From: Erysipelatoclostridium sp. AM42-17
Lineage (GTDB): Bacteria; Bacillota_I; Bacilli_A; Erysipelotrichales; Coprobacillaceae
Length of the DNA stretch: 64,000 nucleotides
Direction: 5' to 3'
Assembly (NCBI RefSeq): GCF_003480255.1
Contig: NZ_QUIN01000009.1
Span: forward strand, 8,596 to 72,595
Shown here: one piece after another, positions 1-8,135 of the stretch
Layout of the letters: each line of letters starts with the position of its first letter
Position numbering within the stretch: the stretch's first letter is position 1
Program-made: the position numbers and the translations under genes
The notes under the pieces: model-generated
Told to the model about the DNA's origin: nothing
What the model saw: only the letters and a program-made list of their open reading frames with translations
The model's database searches: none

Positions 1-1
1 T

Positions 2-76
2 TTAAGTTTTGAAAAAGATCATGATTATCGTATTTTTACTTATAATGAGATTAACATGATTACACTAAAAAAATAA
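2..76 (+). CDS. 3' end of an unidentified plus-strand gene (partial)
   Basis: An open frame enters from the left edge and ends at TAA 74-76, giving about 24 C-terminal residues (ending NMITLKK). The frame closes exactly at the base of a strong terminator hairpin, as other genes here do, which supports it as a real gene end. The fragment is too short to name a family. It converges on argB. Confidence 0.5.
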   Translation, partial: LSFEKDHDYRIFTYNEINMITLKK

Positions 77-105
77 CAGGTTCTATATGAACCTGTTATT
101 TTTTT
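68..105. terminator. Bidirectional terminator between the entering gene and argB
   Basis: A perfect 12-bp stem (AATAACAGGTTC with its complement, 72-83 and 89-100) has a 5-nt loop, a T run on the right and an A run on the left, so it can end transcription on both strands. The argB stop codon lies inside the right arm. Confidence 0.85.
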
Positions 106-965
106 ATCATTGTTCCTACCCCATTAGCAGTAAATATTTCTATTAATAAACTGTGTTCTAAACGACCATCTAAAATATGTACTCGACTTACATCATTTTG
201 TACAGCCGCTAAACAATTCTTCAATTTTGGAATCATACCACCAGTGATGACACCCTCTTTAAATAATTGTTCTGCTTTTTCGGTATCAATTTGTGAAATC
301 AATGTTTCAGGATTATTTGGATCTTTTAAAACACCTTCTATATCTGTTAAGAAAACAAGTTTACTAGCATGCATTGCTCTTGCAATCGCTGTTGCCACAT
401 CATCAGCATTAATATTGTAAGCATGATATTTTTCATCAAGACCTACTGTTGAAATAACCGGTGTATAATCTTGATCTAATAATAATTTAATTAATGTTGG
501 ATCGACATGAGTAATATGACCAACATAACCAATATCATCACCATGAGGCATTGATTTTTCTACTATAATCATATTTCCATCTTTACCAGATAAACCAACG
601 GCATGAGTTCCAATTCTTTCTAAATGTTGAACCAATCCCTTATTGACTTTACCCGATAAAACCATTTCAGCAACTTCTAATGTTGCTTGATCAGTAACTC
701 TTAAACCATTTTTAAATTCACTTTGAATATTAACACGTTGTAACATTTTATTAATGTCTTTACCACCACCATGAACGATAATAACTTTAATACCAACTGA
801 TTTTAAAACAGCGATATCTTTTAAAACATTTTGTTTAATCACTTCATTAGTCATGGCACTACCACCATATTTAATAACAACAACATGTCCTGTAAATTTT
901 TGGATGTACCCTAAAGCATCTACAAGTACTTGAGCCTTATTTATTTCTTTTTCAAAACTTTGCAT
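96..965 (-). CDS. argB: Acetylglutamate kinase
   Basis: Second step of the cyclic arginine pathway: phosphorylates N-acetylglutamate with ATP in the cytoplasm. The 289-residue length is normal for the amino-acid kinase fold. The glycine-rich phosphate loop KYGGSAM (about residues 32-38), the HGGGKDI motif (about 65-71) and the later LTDIEGVL segment are all present. It is the last gene of argC-argJ-argB, 9 nt after argJ, so it should share the T-box control upstream of argC. Its stop codon is inside the terminator stem. Nothing unusual in the catalytic motifs. Confidence 0.96.
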   Translation of the reverse strand: MQSFEKEINKAQVLVDALGYIQKFTGHVVVIKYGGSAMTNEVIKQNVLKDIAVLKSVGIKVIIVHGGGKDINKMLQRVNIQSEFKNGLRVTDQATLEVAEMVLSGKVNKGLVQHLERIGTHAVGLSGKDGNMIIVEKSMPHGDDIGYVGHITHVDPTLIKLLLDQDYTPVISTVGLDEKYHAYNINADDVATAIARAMHASKLVFLTDIEGVLKDPNNPETLISQIDTEKAEQLFKEGVITGGMIPKLKNCLAAVQNDVSRVHILDGRLEHSLLIEIFTANGVGTMIKK

Positions 966-974
966 ATAATCCCC

Positions 975-2198
975 CTATGAACGATAATCAGCATTGATTT
1001 TAACATAATCATATGTTAAGTCGCATCCCCATGCTGTAGCTTTACCATCAGCAATTTTCATATCAATATTAGCTTTAACATATTCGCTTGATAGAATTTT
1101 TGTAGCCACTTCTTCACTATAATCCGTTGCCATTCCATTTTCAACAAGCTTTAATTCACCGTATTCACTTTCAATATATAAATCTACTTGATAAGGATCA
1201 AATTCTTCCCCAGAATATCCCATTGCACATAAAAGTCTACCCCAGTTAGCATCATTACCATAAACTGCTGTTTTTACTAAAGGTGAAGTACATACACTTT
1301 TAGCGATGACTTTAGCTTGTTTAATATCTTTAGCATGATTAACATTGATTTCTAACAATTTAGTAGCACCTTCACCATCACCAGCAATACATTTTGCTAG
1401 ATACTCATTAACATAATAAAGTGCTTCTTTAAATGTTTGATAGTTTTGATCTTCAGTTTCTATTTTTTCATTACCTGCTAATCCATTAGCCAATAATAAT
1501 ACTGTATCGTTTGTTGAAGTATCTCTATCTACTGATACCATATTAAAAGTATCAGGGATTACTTCTTTCAAAGCCTTATTTAATAACTCTTTAGATATAT
1601 TTAAATCAGTTGTAATAAATCCTAACATTGTAGCCATATTAGGATGAATCATTCCTGAACCTTTACAACATGCCCCTAATGTAACTGTAGTTCCATCAAT
1701 ATCAATTTCAACAGCAATATGTTTAGGTTTTGTATCAGTTGTCATAATAGAAGTTGCTACTTCAATCCCTGCTTCATTAGATGAAGAAAGTAAAGCTTTA
1801 GTTGAATCTATTCCTTTTTTAATAGGTTCTAAAGGAAGTTGTTGACCAATAACTCCAGTAGAACAAATTAAAATCTTTTCATGACTCACACCAAAAGCAT
1901 CACCTACAATTTTAGCAAACGCTTCATTATTTTCTTCACCTAATTTTCCAGTACATGCATTAGCAATACCACTATTAATCGCAATTGCTTTTACTTTTTG
2001 AGTTCCTTCTACAATTTTTTTATCCCATAATACAGGTGCTGCTTTAACCATATTTGTAGTAAATGTCCCTACTGCATCTGCTTCTACTTCACTGACTATT
2101 AAAGCAAGATCTTTTTTTCTTTTCTTTATTCCTACATGTTGTCCTGCCCCTAAAAACCCTTTAGGAGAAGTCACCGTTCCATTATCAATAACTTTCAT
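975..2198 (-). CDS. argJ: Bifunctional ornithine acetyltransferase / N-acetylglutamate synthase
   Basis: ArgJ recycles the acetyl group from N-acetylornithine to glutamate; some homologues also make N-acetylglutamate from acetyl-CoA. The 407-residue protein has the family signature around GSGMIHPNMATML (about residues 180-193) and the GEGATKL sequence where ArgJ precursors self-cleave before the Thr to form alpha and beta chains. It lies 11 nt after argC and 9 nt before argB in one operon. Because ArgJ is present, a separate argE deacetylase is not required; argA, argD and carAB are not in the window. Monofunctional or bifunctional activity cannot be told from sequence alone. Confidence 0.95.
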   Translation of the reverse strand: MKVIDNGTVTSPKGFLGAGQHVGIKKRKKDLALIVSEVEADAVGTFTTNMVKAAPVLWDKKIVEGTQKVKAIAINSGIANACTGKLGEENNEAFAKIVGDAFGVSHEKILICSTGVIGQQLPLEPIKKGIDSTKALLSSSNEAGIEVATSIMTTDTKPKHIAVEIDIDGTTVTLGACCKGSGMIHPNMATMLGFITTDLNISKELLNKALKEVIPDTFNMVSVDRDTSTNDTVLLLANGLAGNEKIETEDQNYQTFKEALYYVNEYLAKCIAGDGEGATKLLEINVNHAKDIKQAKVIAKSVCTSPLVKTAVYGNDANWGRLLCAMGYSGEEFDPYQVDLYIESEYGELKLVENGMATDYSEEVATKILSSEYVKANIDMKIADGKATAWGCDLTYDYVKINADYRS

Positions 2199-2209
2199 CT
2201 TTATCCTCC

Positions 2210-3247
2210 TTATAAAATAGCAGGTGCAAGCATAAGTCCTGTTTTTTCATCTAAGCCAAACATTAAATTCATATTTTGAATAGCTTGTCCGGCTGCACCT
2301 TTTACTAAATTATCCATTGTTCCCATCATAATAACACGATGTGTACGTTCATCAATTTTATAATTAACATCAACAAAATTACTTGCTTTTACACTTCTTA
2401 CCTCAGGTACCTTTCCTGGTTTTAGTACTCTTACAAAATATTCATCATCATAAATTTGATAAGCCTTGGCTACCTGTTGACTTGTTACTCCTTCTTTTAA
2501 CTTAGCATAAGCAGTAATACAAATACCTCTATTCATTGGAATAAGATGAGGTGTAAAATTGAGTAATACATCTTGATGAGATGCATAACCTAATTGTTCT
2601 TCTATTTCAGGTGTATGACGATGTGTTGCTACACCATAAGCTTTCATACTTTCATTGACTTCACAGTATAAATTAGCAACCTTAGCTCCTCTACCTGCTC
2701 CACTGACTCCACTTTTAGCGTCAATGATTAATGTATCCATGTCAATAAGTCCTGCTTTAGCTAAAGGATAAACTGATAAAATAGAACAAGTAGGATAACA
2801 TCCTGGATTAGCTAATAAACGTGTATTTTTAATTTGTTCACGATTAATTTCACATAACCCATAAACTGCTTCTTTAATAAATTGTGGTGAAGCATGTTTA
2901 ATTCCATACCATTTTTCATATGTATCAACATCTTTAATTCTAAAATCTGCCGATAAATCAATAACTTTCACTTTGCTTAAAACTGTTTCATTAACCATTT
3001 TTGCACAAACACCTTGAGGTGTAGCAAAAAAGATAACATCAACATCATCTAAATAATCTTCAATATTTTCATCAATACATTTTTGGTCGACTAATTGAAA
3101 ATAACTTGCATAAACTGAACTGTATTCTTCATCACTATATGTTCTAGAAGATACCCATTGTATTTTTGCTTCTGGATGAGTTAATAAAAAACGAACTAAT
3201 TCACATCCCCCATATCCTGTTGATCCAACAATACCTACTCTTATCAT
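2210..3247 (-). CDS. argC: N-acetyl-gamma-glutamyl-phosphate reductase
   Basis: NADPH-dependent reduction of acetylglutamyl phosphate to the semialdehyde, third step of arginine synthesis. The 345-residue protein starts with the nucleotide-binding GSTGYGGCEL segment (about residues 8-17) and carries the catalytic Cys motif LANPGCYPT (about 145-153). It is the first gene of the operon; the start ATG follows a GGGGG ribosome site 6-7 nt upstream. The T-box leader ends about 25 nt before it, so readthrough of that leader controls argC-argJ-argB together. Confidence 0.96.
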   Translation of the reverse strand: MIRVGIVGSTGYGGCELVRFLLTHPEAKIQWVSSRTYSDEEYSSVYASYFQLVDQKCIDENIEDYLDDVDVIFFATPQGVCAKMVNETVLSKVKVIDLSADFRIKDVDTYEKWYGIKHASPQFIKEAVYGLCEINREQIKNTRLLANPGCYPTCSILSVYPLAKAGLIDMDTLIIDAKSGVSGAGRGAKVANLYCEVNESMKAYGVATHRHTPEIEEQLGYASHQDVLLNFTPHLIPMNRGICITAYAKLKEGVTSQQVAKAYQIYDDEYFVRVLKPGKVPEVRSVKASNFVDVNYKIDERTHRVIMMGTMDNLVKGAAGQAIQNMNLMFGLDEKTGLMLAPAIL

Positions 3248-3271
3248 ATTTTATCCCCCATTCTTCTAAAT

Positions 3272-3496
3272 AAAAAAATCGTCTCTTAACAAGAGACGAT
3301 TGACCGCGTTACCACTCTATTTATCATAAGTTGACCTTATGATCTCTTTCATCGTTAAGGGCGATTACCCGAAAGTGATACTTATTTCCCACTTTCCTCT
3401 CCTAAATGCGCTTCATCCTAACTAAGATTACTAATCTTCCACCAACACTAGCTCGCTTAAATCATCATTAAGACTACTCTTTTATTCATTGAGTTT
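3272..3496 (-). promoter_or_regulatory. T-box leader (probably arginine-specific) upstream of argC
   Basis: On the minus strand the leader shows, in order, AGAGTAGTC, the conserved AGCGAGCTAGTGTTGGTGG stem I segment, a GAAG-CGC-ATTT specifier-like stretch, the T-box core AGTGGTAACGCGG (3303-3315), and a terminator with 10-bp arms at 3279-3300 followed by seven U. The core overlaps the position expected for antiterminator pairing with an uncharged tRNA end (UGGU). The candidate specifier CGC (3410-3408) reads arginine, fitting the operon. Family assignment is from recognised motifs; the specifier choice is inference. Confidence 0.88.
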
Positions 3497-3502
3497 GGTA
3501 TT

Positions 3503-3530
3503 ATTATATTACTTAAATTCTATTTGTCAA
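3503..3530 (-). promoter_or_regulatory. Promoter of the argCJB T-box operon
   Basis: TTGACA (3530-3525) and TATAAT (3508-3503), both perfect consensus, are 16 nt apart on the minus strand. The predicted start lies near 3496, just before the T-box leader. Such a strong promoter suits an operon limited by termination in the leader. Confidence 0.85.
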
Positions 3531-3570
3531 ACTAAAATAATAGAATTTTGTATAATTTATTTTTAAATTA

Positions 3571-3588
3571 TATGAATAAAATAGCATT
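3571..3588. promoter_or_regulatory. Possible ArgR operator (ARG box) half-site
   Basis: TATGAATAAAATAGCATT resembles the Bacillus-type ARG box in its left half (ATGAATAAAA) and weakly in its right half. It sits between the divergent argC and argG promoters. No argR gene is in the window, so this is only a candidate. Confidence 0.3.
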
Positions 3589-3649
3589 ACCCAAAATAAT
3601 ACAATTTTATTTAGAATAATAATAAATTATTAATTATTTCGATAAATCA

Positions 3650-3678
3650 TTGCATTAATTTAAATGTTAGTTTATGAT
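3650..3678 (+). promoter_or_regulatory. Promoter of argG-argH
   Basis: TTGCAT (3650-3655), 17-nt spacer, TATGAT (3673-3678). The start would be near 3685, giving a short leader with a GAAGGGAG ribosome site before the argG ATG. No T-box is seen on this side. Confidence 0.6.
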
Positions 3679-3714
3679 AATTATAATTTAATAACAAGTT
3701 GAAGGGAGATTAAT

Positions 3715-4926
3715 ATGAAAGAAAAAGTCATTCTTGCATACTCTGGGGGATTAGACACAACTGCTATCATCCCATGGTTAAAAGAAAACTATGATTATGA
3801 AGTTATTTGTTGTTGTATTGATGTAGGTCAAAAAGAAGAATTAGAAGGTCTTGAAGAACGTGCTAAATCATGTGGTGCTTCTAAATTATATATTGAAAAC
3901 GTTGTTGATGAATATGTAGAAAACTATATTATGCCTACTGTTCAGGCTGATGCTGTTTTTGAATATAAATATTTATTAGGTACAGCAACTGCTCGTCCAT
4001 TAATTGCTAAGATCTTAGTTGATGTTGCTAGAAAAGAAGGCGCAACAGCTATTTGTCATGGTGCAACAGGTAAAGGAAATGACCAAATTCGTTTTGAACT
4101 TGGTATTAAAGCTTTAGCTCCAGATTTAAAAATCATTGCTGCTTGGCGTGATCCAAAATGGACAATGGATTCTCGTGAATCTGAAATCGAATATTGTAAA
4201 GCACATGGTATTCATTTACCATTCTCTGCTGATACAAGCTATTCTCGTGATCGTAACATTTGGCATATTTCTCATGAAGGGTTAGAACTTGAAAAACCAA
4301 GTTTAGCTCCTAATTTTGATCATTTATTAGTATTATCAAATGCTCCTGAAAAAGCACCTGATGAGGATACTCATATTGAAATTGAATGGGAAAAAGGTGT
4401 TCCAGTAGCATTAAATGGTAAAAAAATGTCACAAACTGCTATTCTTGAAGAATTAAATGAATTAGGTGGTAAAAATGGTATTGGTATTATCGATATCGTA
4501 GAAAACCGTGTTGTAGGAATGAAATCACGTGGTGTTTATGAAACACCTGGGGGAACTATTTTAATGGAAGCACACCGTCAATTAGAAGAACTTGTTCTTG
4601 ATCGTGAAACATTAAAATATAAACGTTTAGTTTCTGTAGAATTTGCTGAATTAGTTTATGCTGCTAAATGGTTCTCACCACTTAGAGAAGCATTATCTGC
4701 TTTTGTTTCTAAAACACAAGAAGTTGTTTCAGGTACAACAAAAATGAGATTATATAAAGGTAATATTATCAAAGAAGGTACAACATCTCCTTATTCATTA
4801 TATGATGAAGATATTGCTTCATTTGCTACTGGTGATTTATATGATCATCATGATGCTGAAGGATTCATTACTTTATATGGTCTTTCTACAAAAGTTCGTG
4901 CAATGAAATTAAATGGTAAAAAATAA
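3715..4926 (+). CDS. argG: Argininosuccinate synthase
   Basis: Joins citrulline and aspartate using ATP, seventh step of arginine synthesis. The 403-residue protein opens with the ATP-pyrophosphatase P-loop AYSGGLDTT (about residues 8-16); the citrulline/aspartate-binding segments GATGKGNDQIRFE and SYSRDRNIW are intact. It is transcribed away from argCJB and followed after 40 nt by argH. A hairpin separates the two genes. Start ATG has a GGGAG site 6-9 nt upstream. Confidence 0.97.
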   Translation: MKEKVILAYSGGLDTTAIIPWLKENYDYEVICCCIDVGQKEELEGLEERAKSCGASKLYIENVVDEYVENYIMPTVQADAVFEYKYLLGTATARPLIAKILVDVARKEGATAICHGATGKGNDQIRFELGIKALAPDLKIIAAWRDPKWTMDSRESEIEYCKAHGIHLPFSADTSYSRDRNIWHISHEGLELEKPSLAPNFDHLLVLSNAPEKAPDEDTHIEIEWEKGVPVALNGKKMSQTAILEELNELGGKNGIGIIDIVENRVVGMKSRGVYETPGGTILMEAHRQLEELVLDRETLKYKRLVSVEFAELVYAAKWFSPLREALSAFVSKTQEVVSGTTKMRLYKGNIIKEGTTSPYSLYDEDIASFATGDLYDHHDAEGFITLYGLSTKVRAMKLNGKK

Positions 4927-4949
4927 AAAAGGGCTTTAGCCCTTTTATT
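4927..4949 (+). terminator. Hairpin between argG and argH (partial terminator or processing site)
   Basis: AAAAGGGC and GCCCTTTT form an 8-bp stem with a TTTA loop directly after the argG stop, followed by only a short broken T run. argH has no separate promoter that stands out before its AAAGGAGG site, so readthrough is likely and the hairpin may tune the argG:argH ratio or protect the mRNA end. Confidence 0.6.
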
Positions 4950-4966
4950 TTAAAGGAGGAAAAACA

Positions 4967-6343
4967 ATGAATTTATGGGGTGGTCGTTTTACAAAGCCAA
5001 CAAACCAATTAGTTTATGATTTCAATGCTTCTATTAAATTTGATCAAACCTTTGCTTTACAAGATATTAAAGGAAGTATTGCCCATGTTAAAATGCTAAC
5101 AAAACAACAAATATTAACCGAACAAGAAGGAAAAGATATTGAAAATGCTTTACAAAGCATTTATCAAGAAATAGAACAAGGTCGTCTTGCTATTGATGAA
5201 AGTTGTGAAGATATTCATAGTTTTGTTGAATCTACACTTATTTCACGAATTGGCGATACAGGAAAAAAATTACATACTGGAAGAAGTCGTAATGATCAAG
5301 TAGCTTTAGATATGCGTCTTTATACTCGTGATCAAATTCAAATGATGCATACCCTTATCATTGATTTACTAAAAACGATTAATGATATCATGAAAGAACA
5401 TATTGATACAATTATGCCAGGTTTTACACATCTTCAAAAAGCACAACCTATTACTTTAGCACATCATATGGGTGCCTATTTTGAAATGTTTAAACGTGAT
5501 GCAACTCGTCTAGATGATATTTATCAACGTATGAATATTTGTCCTTTAGGTTCAGGAGCCCTTGCTGGTACCACTTATCCATTAGATCGTGAATATACTG
5601 CTTCTTTACTAGGGTTTGATGGACCTTGTTTAAATAGTATAGATGGTGTAAGTGATCGTGATTATCTTATTGAATTATTAAGTGCGATGTCTACAATGAT
5701 GATGCATATGTCTCGTTTATCAGAAGAAATGATTATTTGGAATACGAATGAATATCAATTCATTGAATTAGATGATACTTTTTCTACCGGTTCTTCTATT
5801 ATGCCACAAAAGAAAAATCCAGATATTTGTGAATTAATTAGAGGTAAAACTGGTCGTGTTTATGGTGCTTTAATGGGATTACTCACAACAATGAAAGGTT
5901 TACCATTAGCTTATAATAAAGATATGCAAGAAGATAAAGAAATGTTCTTTGATGCTTTAACAACAACTAAGGGATGTCTCCAATTATTAAGTGATATGTT
6001 AAAAACAACTTCATTTAATAAAGATAAGATGAAAGCTTCAGCTACTGGTGGCTTCACTAATGCTACAGATGCTGCTGATTATCTTGTTGGTAAAGGTGTT
6101 CCATTTAGAGATGCTCATGGTATTATTGGTCAACTTGTTTTATACGCTATTAGTCAAAATAAAGCTTTAGATGATTTAACATTAGAAGAATTTAAAAATA
6201 TTTCTGATGTCTTTGATCAAGATATTTATCAAGCTATCGATGTCAACACATGTGTCAACAAACGTAATACAATTGGTGCCTGTGGTCAAGAAGCAATGAA
6301 AAAAGTAATTGAATTAAATAACCAGTATTTATCACAATATTAA
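4967..6343 (+). CDS. argH: Argininosuccinate lyase
   Basis: Splits argininosuccinate into arginine and fumarate, the last step of the pathway. The 458-residue protein belongs to the fumarase/aspartase superfamily and has the signature loop GSSIMPQKKNPD (about residues 275-286) with the catalytic Ser, plus HTGRSRNDQVALD near residue 103. It begins with the usual MNLWGGRF and has a strong AAAGGAGG site. It follows argG in the same direction and ends in a strong bidirectional terminator. Confidence 0.97.
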   Translation: MNLWGGRFTKPTNQLVYDFNASIKFDQTFALQDIKGSIAHVKMLTKQQILTEQEGKDIENALQSIYQEIEQGRLAIDESCEDIHSFVESTLISRIGDTGKKLHTGRSRNDQVALDMRLYTRDQIQMMHTLIIDLLKTINDIMKEHIDTIMPGFTHLQKAQPITLAHHMGAYFEMFKRDATRLDDIYQRMNICPLGSGALAGTTYPLDREYTASLLGFDGPCLNSIDGVSDRDYLIELLSAMSTMMMHMSRLSEEMIIWNTNEYQFIELDDTFSTGSSIMPQKKNPDICELIRGKTGRVYGALMGLLTTMKGLPLAYNKDMQEDKEMFFDALTTTKGCLQLLSDMLKTTSFNKDKMKASATGGFTNATDAADYLVGKGVPFRDAHGIIGQLVLYAISQNKALDDLTLEEFKNISDVFDQDIYQAIDVNTCVNKRNTIGACGQEAMKKVIELNNQYLSQY

Positions 6344-6372
6344 AAGACGATTCGTTTGAATCGTCTTTTTTT
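6342..6372. terminator. Bidirectional terminator after argH
   Basis: A 12-bp stem, AAAAGACGATTC (6342-6353) with its complement (6358-6369), GTTT loop and a T run on the plus strand. The A-rich left side lets it also end the minus-strand rpiR/small peptide transcript. Confidence 0.88.
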
Positions 6373-6475
6373 ATGAGGGTACCGGTGGATACATCCAAAC
6401 CGCAACAATGAAGAATAAAAGAATTAAAATGACTCCAAGAATAAAAAACAATGATAATTTTTTTATTATTTTCAT
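6371..6475 (-). CDS. 34-residue single-helix membrane peptide
   Basis: An unlisted short frame starts at ATG 6475-6473 and ends at TAA 6373-6371. The product begins MKIIKKLS, has one strongly hydrophobic stretch (about residues 8-28) and ends WMYPPVPS, i.e. a positively charged start, one membrane helix and a short proline-rich tail. A full GGAGG site lies inside the end of the rpiR-type gene, 9 nt before the ATG, and the gene overlaps the shared terminator. It is the third gene of the phosphatase-regulator operon. No family is recognised. The excellent ribosome site and operon position make it a likely real small protein. Confidence 0.65.
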   Translation of the reverse strand: MKIIKKLSLFFILGVILILLFFIVAVWMYPPVPS

Positions 6476-6476
6476 T

Positions 6477-7292
6477 CTATTTTCCTCCGTATTTTAAATG
6501 GTACATCGCCTCTAATACTTCAAAAATATAAGTAATAGAAAACTTACCAATAAGTGAATAATGATCCGTCCCTACTTTGACTAACATATCCACATAATCA
6601 CGATAAATAAAGTCTTCTAGTTGAGTAATACATATTTTATAGGCTTTACTCTTTGCTATTTCACGCATCACATCAGGATGATCAACCATAAATCCACCAG
6701 CAATACTAGAAACAATAATGACATCATTTTCAGTTAATCTTTTTGCAATCTCTATTTGACTGGCAAGAGGATACATACCGGTACATCTTTTCCCAGAATA
6801 TGTTAATTCTATTTCTAATTGCATCGCTACGGATTGAGTAAAAAAATTCCCGGCAAAGCAAATTTCATTAGCTTTATGCATACGGTCTACGATTTCTTCA
6901 AGTTGTTCAAATGAGACTTGTTGATAAGTTGATCTTAAATTTGCAATAATATTTTCAAAATGATCTTCAAACAATTCTTTCATTGTTTTGGATTCATCTT
7001 TCACTTGAGTTGGTAATTGATGATCAAATTGTAATCTTAGTGCATCACGATTAAAATAGTTTAAATTCATTGTTACATCCATTTTAAAATCAGCAAAGCT
7101 TTGATAGTTCAGTTTACGACACAAACGGCTAATTGTAGCAGTAGAAACATAGCACATTTCAGCTACATCGGTAATAGTACATCCAGGAATAAGCATGATA
7201 TTTTCTAATATTTTTCTTGCTGCATCGGCATATACGTCATTAATATCTGCAGTATTGATAAAATTAATTAAACTATAAAATGCCCCTCTCAT
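6477..7292 (-). CDS. RpiR/MurR-family transcriptional regulator
   Basis: 271 residues. The first 80 contain the RpiR-type helix-turn-helix (ITDVAEMCYVSTATISRLCR, about residues 40-59). The rest resembles the SIS sugar-phosphate-binding domain, with the segment EICFAGNFFTQSVAMQ and VIIVSSIAGG typical of that fold. Such proteins usually sense phosphosugars and control sugar or cell-wall catabolism. Here there is no adjacent sugar gene: it overlaps the upstream phosphatase gene by an ATGA junction and is followed by a small membrane peptide, so its target is unclear. Confidence 0.85.
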   Translation of the reverse strand: MRGAFYSLINFINTADINDVYADAARKILENIMLIPGCTITDVAEMCYVSTATISRLCRKLNYQSFADFKMDVTMNLNYFNRDALRLQFDHQLPTQVKDESKTMKELFEDHFENIIANLRSTYQQVSFEQLEEIVDRMHKANEICFAGNFFTQSVAMQLEIELTYSGKRCTGMYPLASQIEIAKRLTENDVIIVSSIAGGFMVDHPDVMREIAKSKAYKICITQLEDFIYRDYVDMLVKVGTDHYSLIGKFSITYIFEVLEAMYHLKYGGK

Positions 7293-8044
7293 ACTTCGTT
7301 TCCTTTCTTTTTAATCACATATGATTCCATTGTGTCTAAACACAAACAATTTAATTGTCCTAATTGTCCACATGCTAAACCACCATCAATACCTATTTTA
7401 TTATGATATTCATCATCAAACCAGATATCATAACTTTGATTACGATTAATAAAACATACCGGTGTATGTCCAAATATATATGTCTTATTTAAATCACAAG
7501 GACTCAAATAAAAATAATCGCGAATCCATAATATAGTTTCCTCTTCTTGTTCATTTAATCCTTTTTCAGGATCTACACCAGCATGAACTAAAACATAATC
7601 TTTATGATTCACACGAATTTGTAAAAGTAAAGGCAAGCTTTTAATATAATCATATATTTGACGTAAAAAGACATTTCTAACAATTGTATAATCTAAATGT
7701 GATAAACATTTTTTATGTAAATAATCTCGAATATTCTTGATTGTTGTATCTCCACCATTTTGTTCCCATAAGTTAAACTGACAACTAGGAAAATCAAAAT
7801 CATTATTTTCTATCGCTAATTTCAATGCTTCTTGCATCATATATTCATGATTTCCTTTAAGTAAAGTTATATTATCAAAATGTGAAATATAAAAATAAAT
7901 ATCTAAACTTTCAGGACCACGATCACAAATGTCACCTAATATATATAATTGATCATTTTCACTAAAATTAATTTTCTTTAACATTTTTTTAAATAATTGG
8001 AAATGACCATGAATATCTGATAAAACATATGTCTTGCCACTCAT
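7289..8044 (-). CDS. Calcineurin-like metallophosphoesterase (Ser/Thr phosphatase-type)
   Basis: 251 residues with the full set of metal-binding motifs of the PPP/ApaH class: DIHGH (about residues 9-13), GDICDRGPES (about 37-46), GNHEYM (about 64-69) and FGHTP (about 191-195). Substrates in this family include phosphoproteins and dinucleoside polyphosphates; which applies here cannot be told. It is the first gene of a three-gene minus-strand operon and is translationally coupled to the RpiR-type regulator by a 4-nt overlap. A GGGTGATG ribosome site precedes the ATG. Confidence 0.85.
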   Translation of the reverse strand: MSGKTYVLSDIHGHFQLFKKMLKKINFSENDQLYILGDICDRGPESLDIYFYISHFDNITLLKGNHEYMMQEALKLAIENNDFDFPSCQFNLWEQNGGDTTIKNIRDYLHKKCLSHLDYTIVRNVFLRQIYDYIKSLPLLLQIRVNHKDYVLVHAGVDPEKGLNEQEEETILWIRDYFYLSPCDLNKTYIFGHTPVCFINRNQSYDIWFDDEYHNKIGIDGGLACGQLGQLNCLCLDTMESYVIKKKGNEV

Positions 8045-8111
8045 TTTACATCACCCATATTATCATACCATAAATAGCCAATAATATAAATTAAACACCT
8101 TTATTTAAAAC

Positions 8112-8135
8112 AAAAAAGACGCCTAGGCGTCTTTT
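8112..8135. terminator. Terminator of argF
   Basis: AAAAGACGCC and GGCGTCTTTT form a 10-bp stem around TA. The argF TAG stop (8125-8123) lies in the stem. The A run at 8112-8117 becomes the U tract on the minus strand. Confidence 0.85.

Noticed and set aside
4927..4949. Full transcription stop between argG and argH
   Set aside because: The T run is short and argH has no clear promoter of its own, so the hairpin is more likely partial.
6477..7292. RpiR gene as a regulator of the arginine genes
   Set aside because: It lies in a separate unit between argH and argF, and RpiR proteins sense sugar phosphates; no link to arginine was visible.
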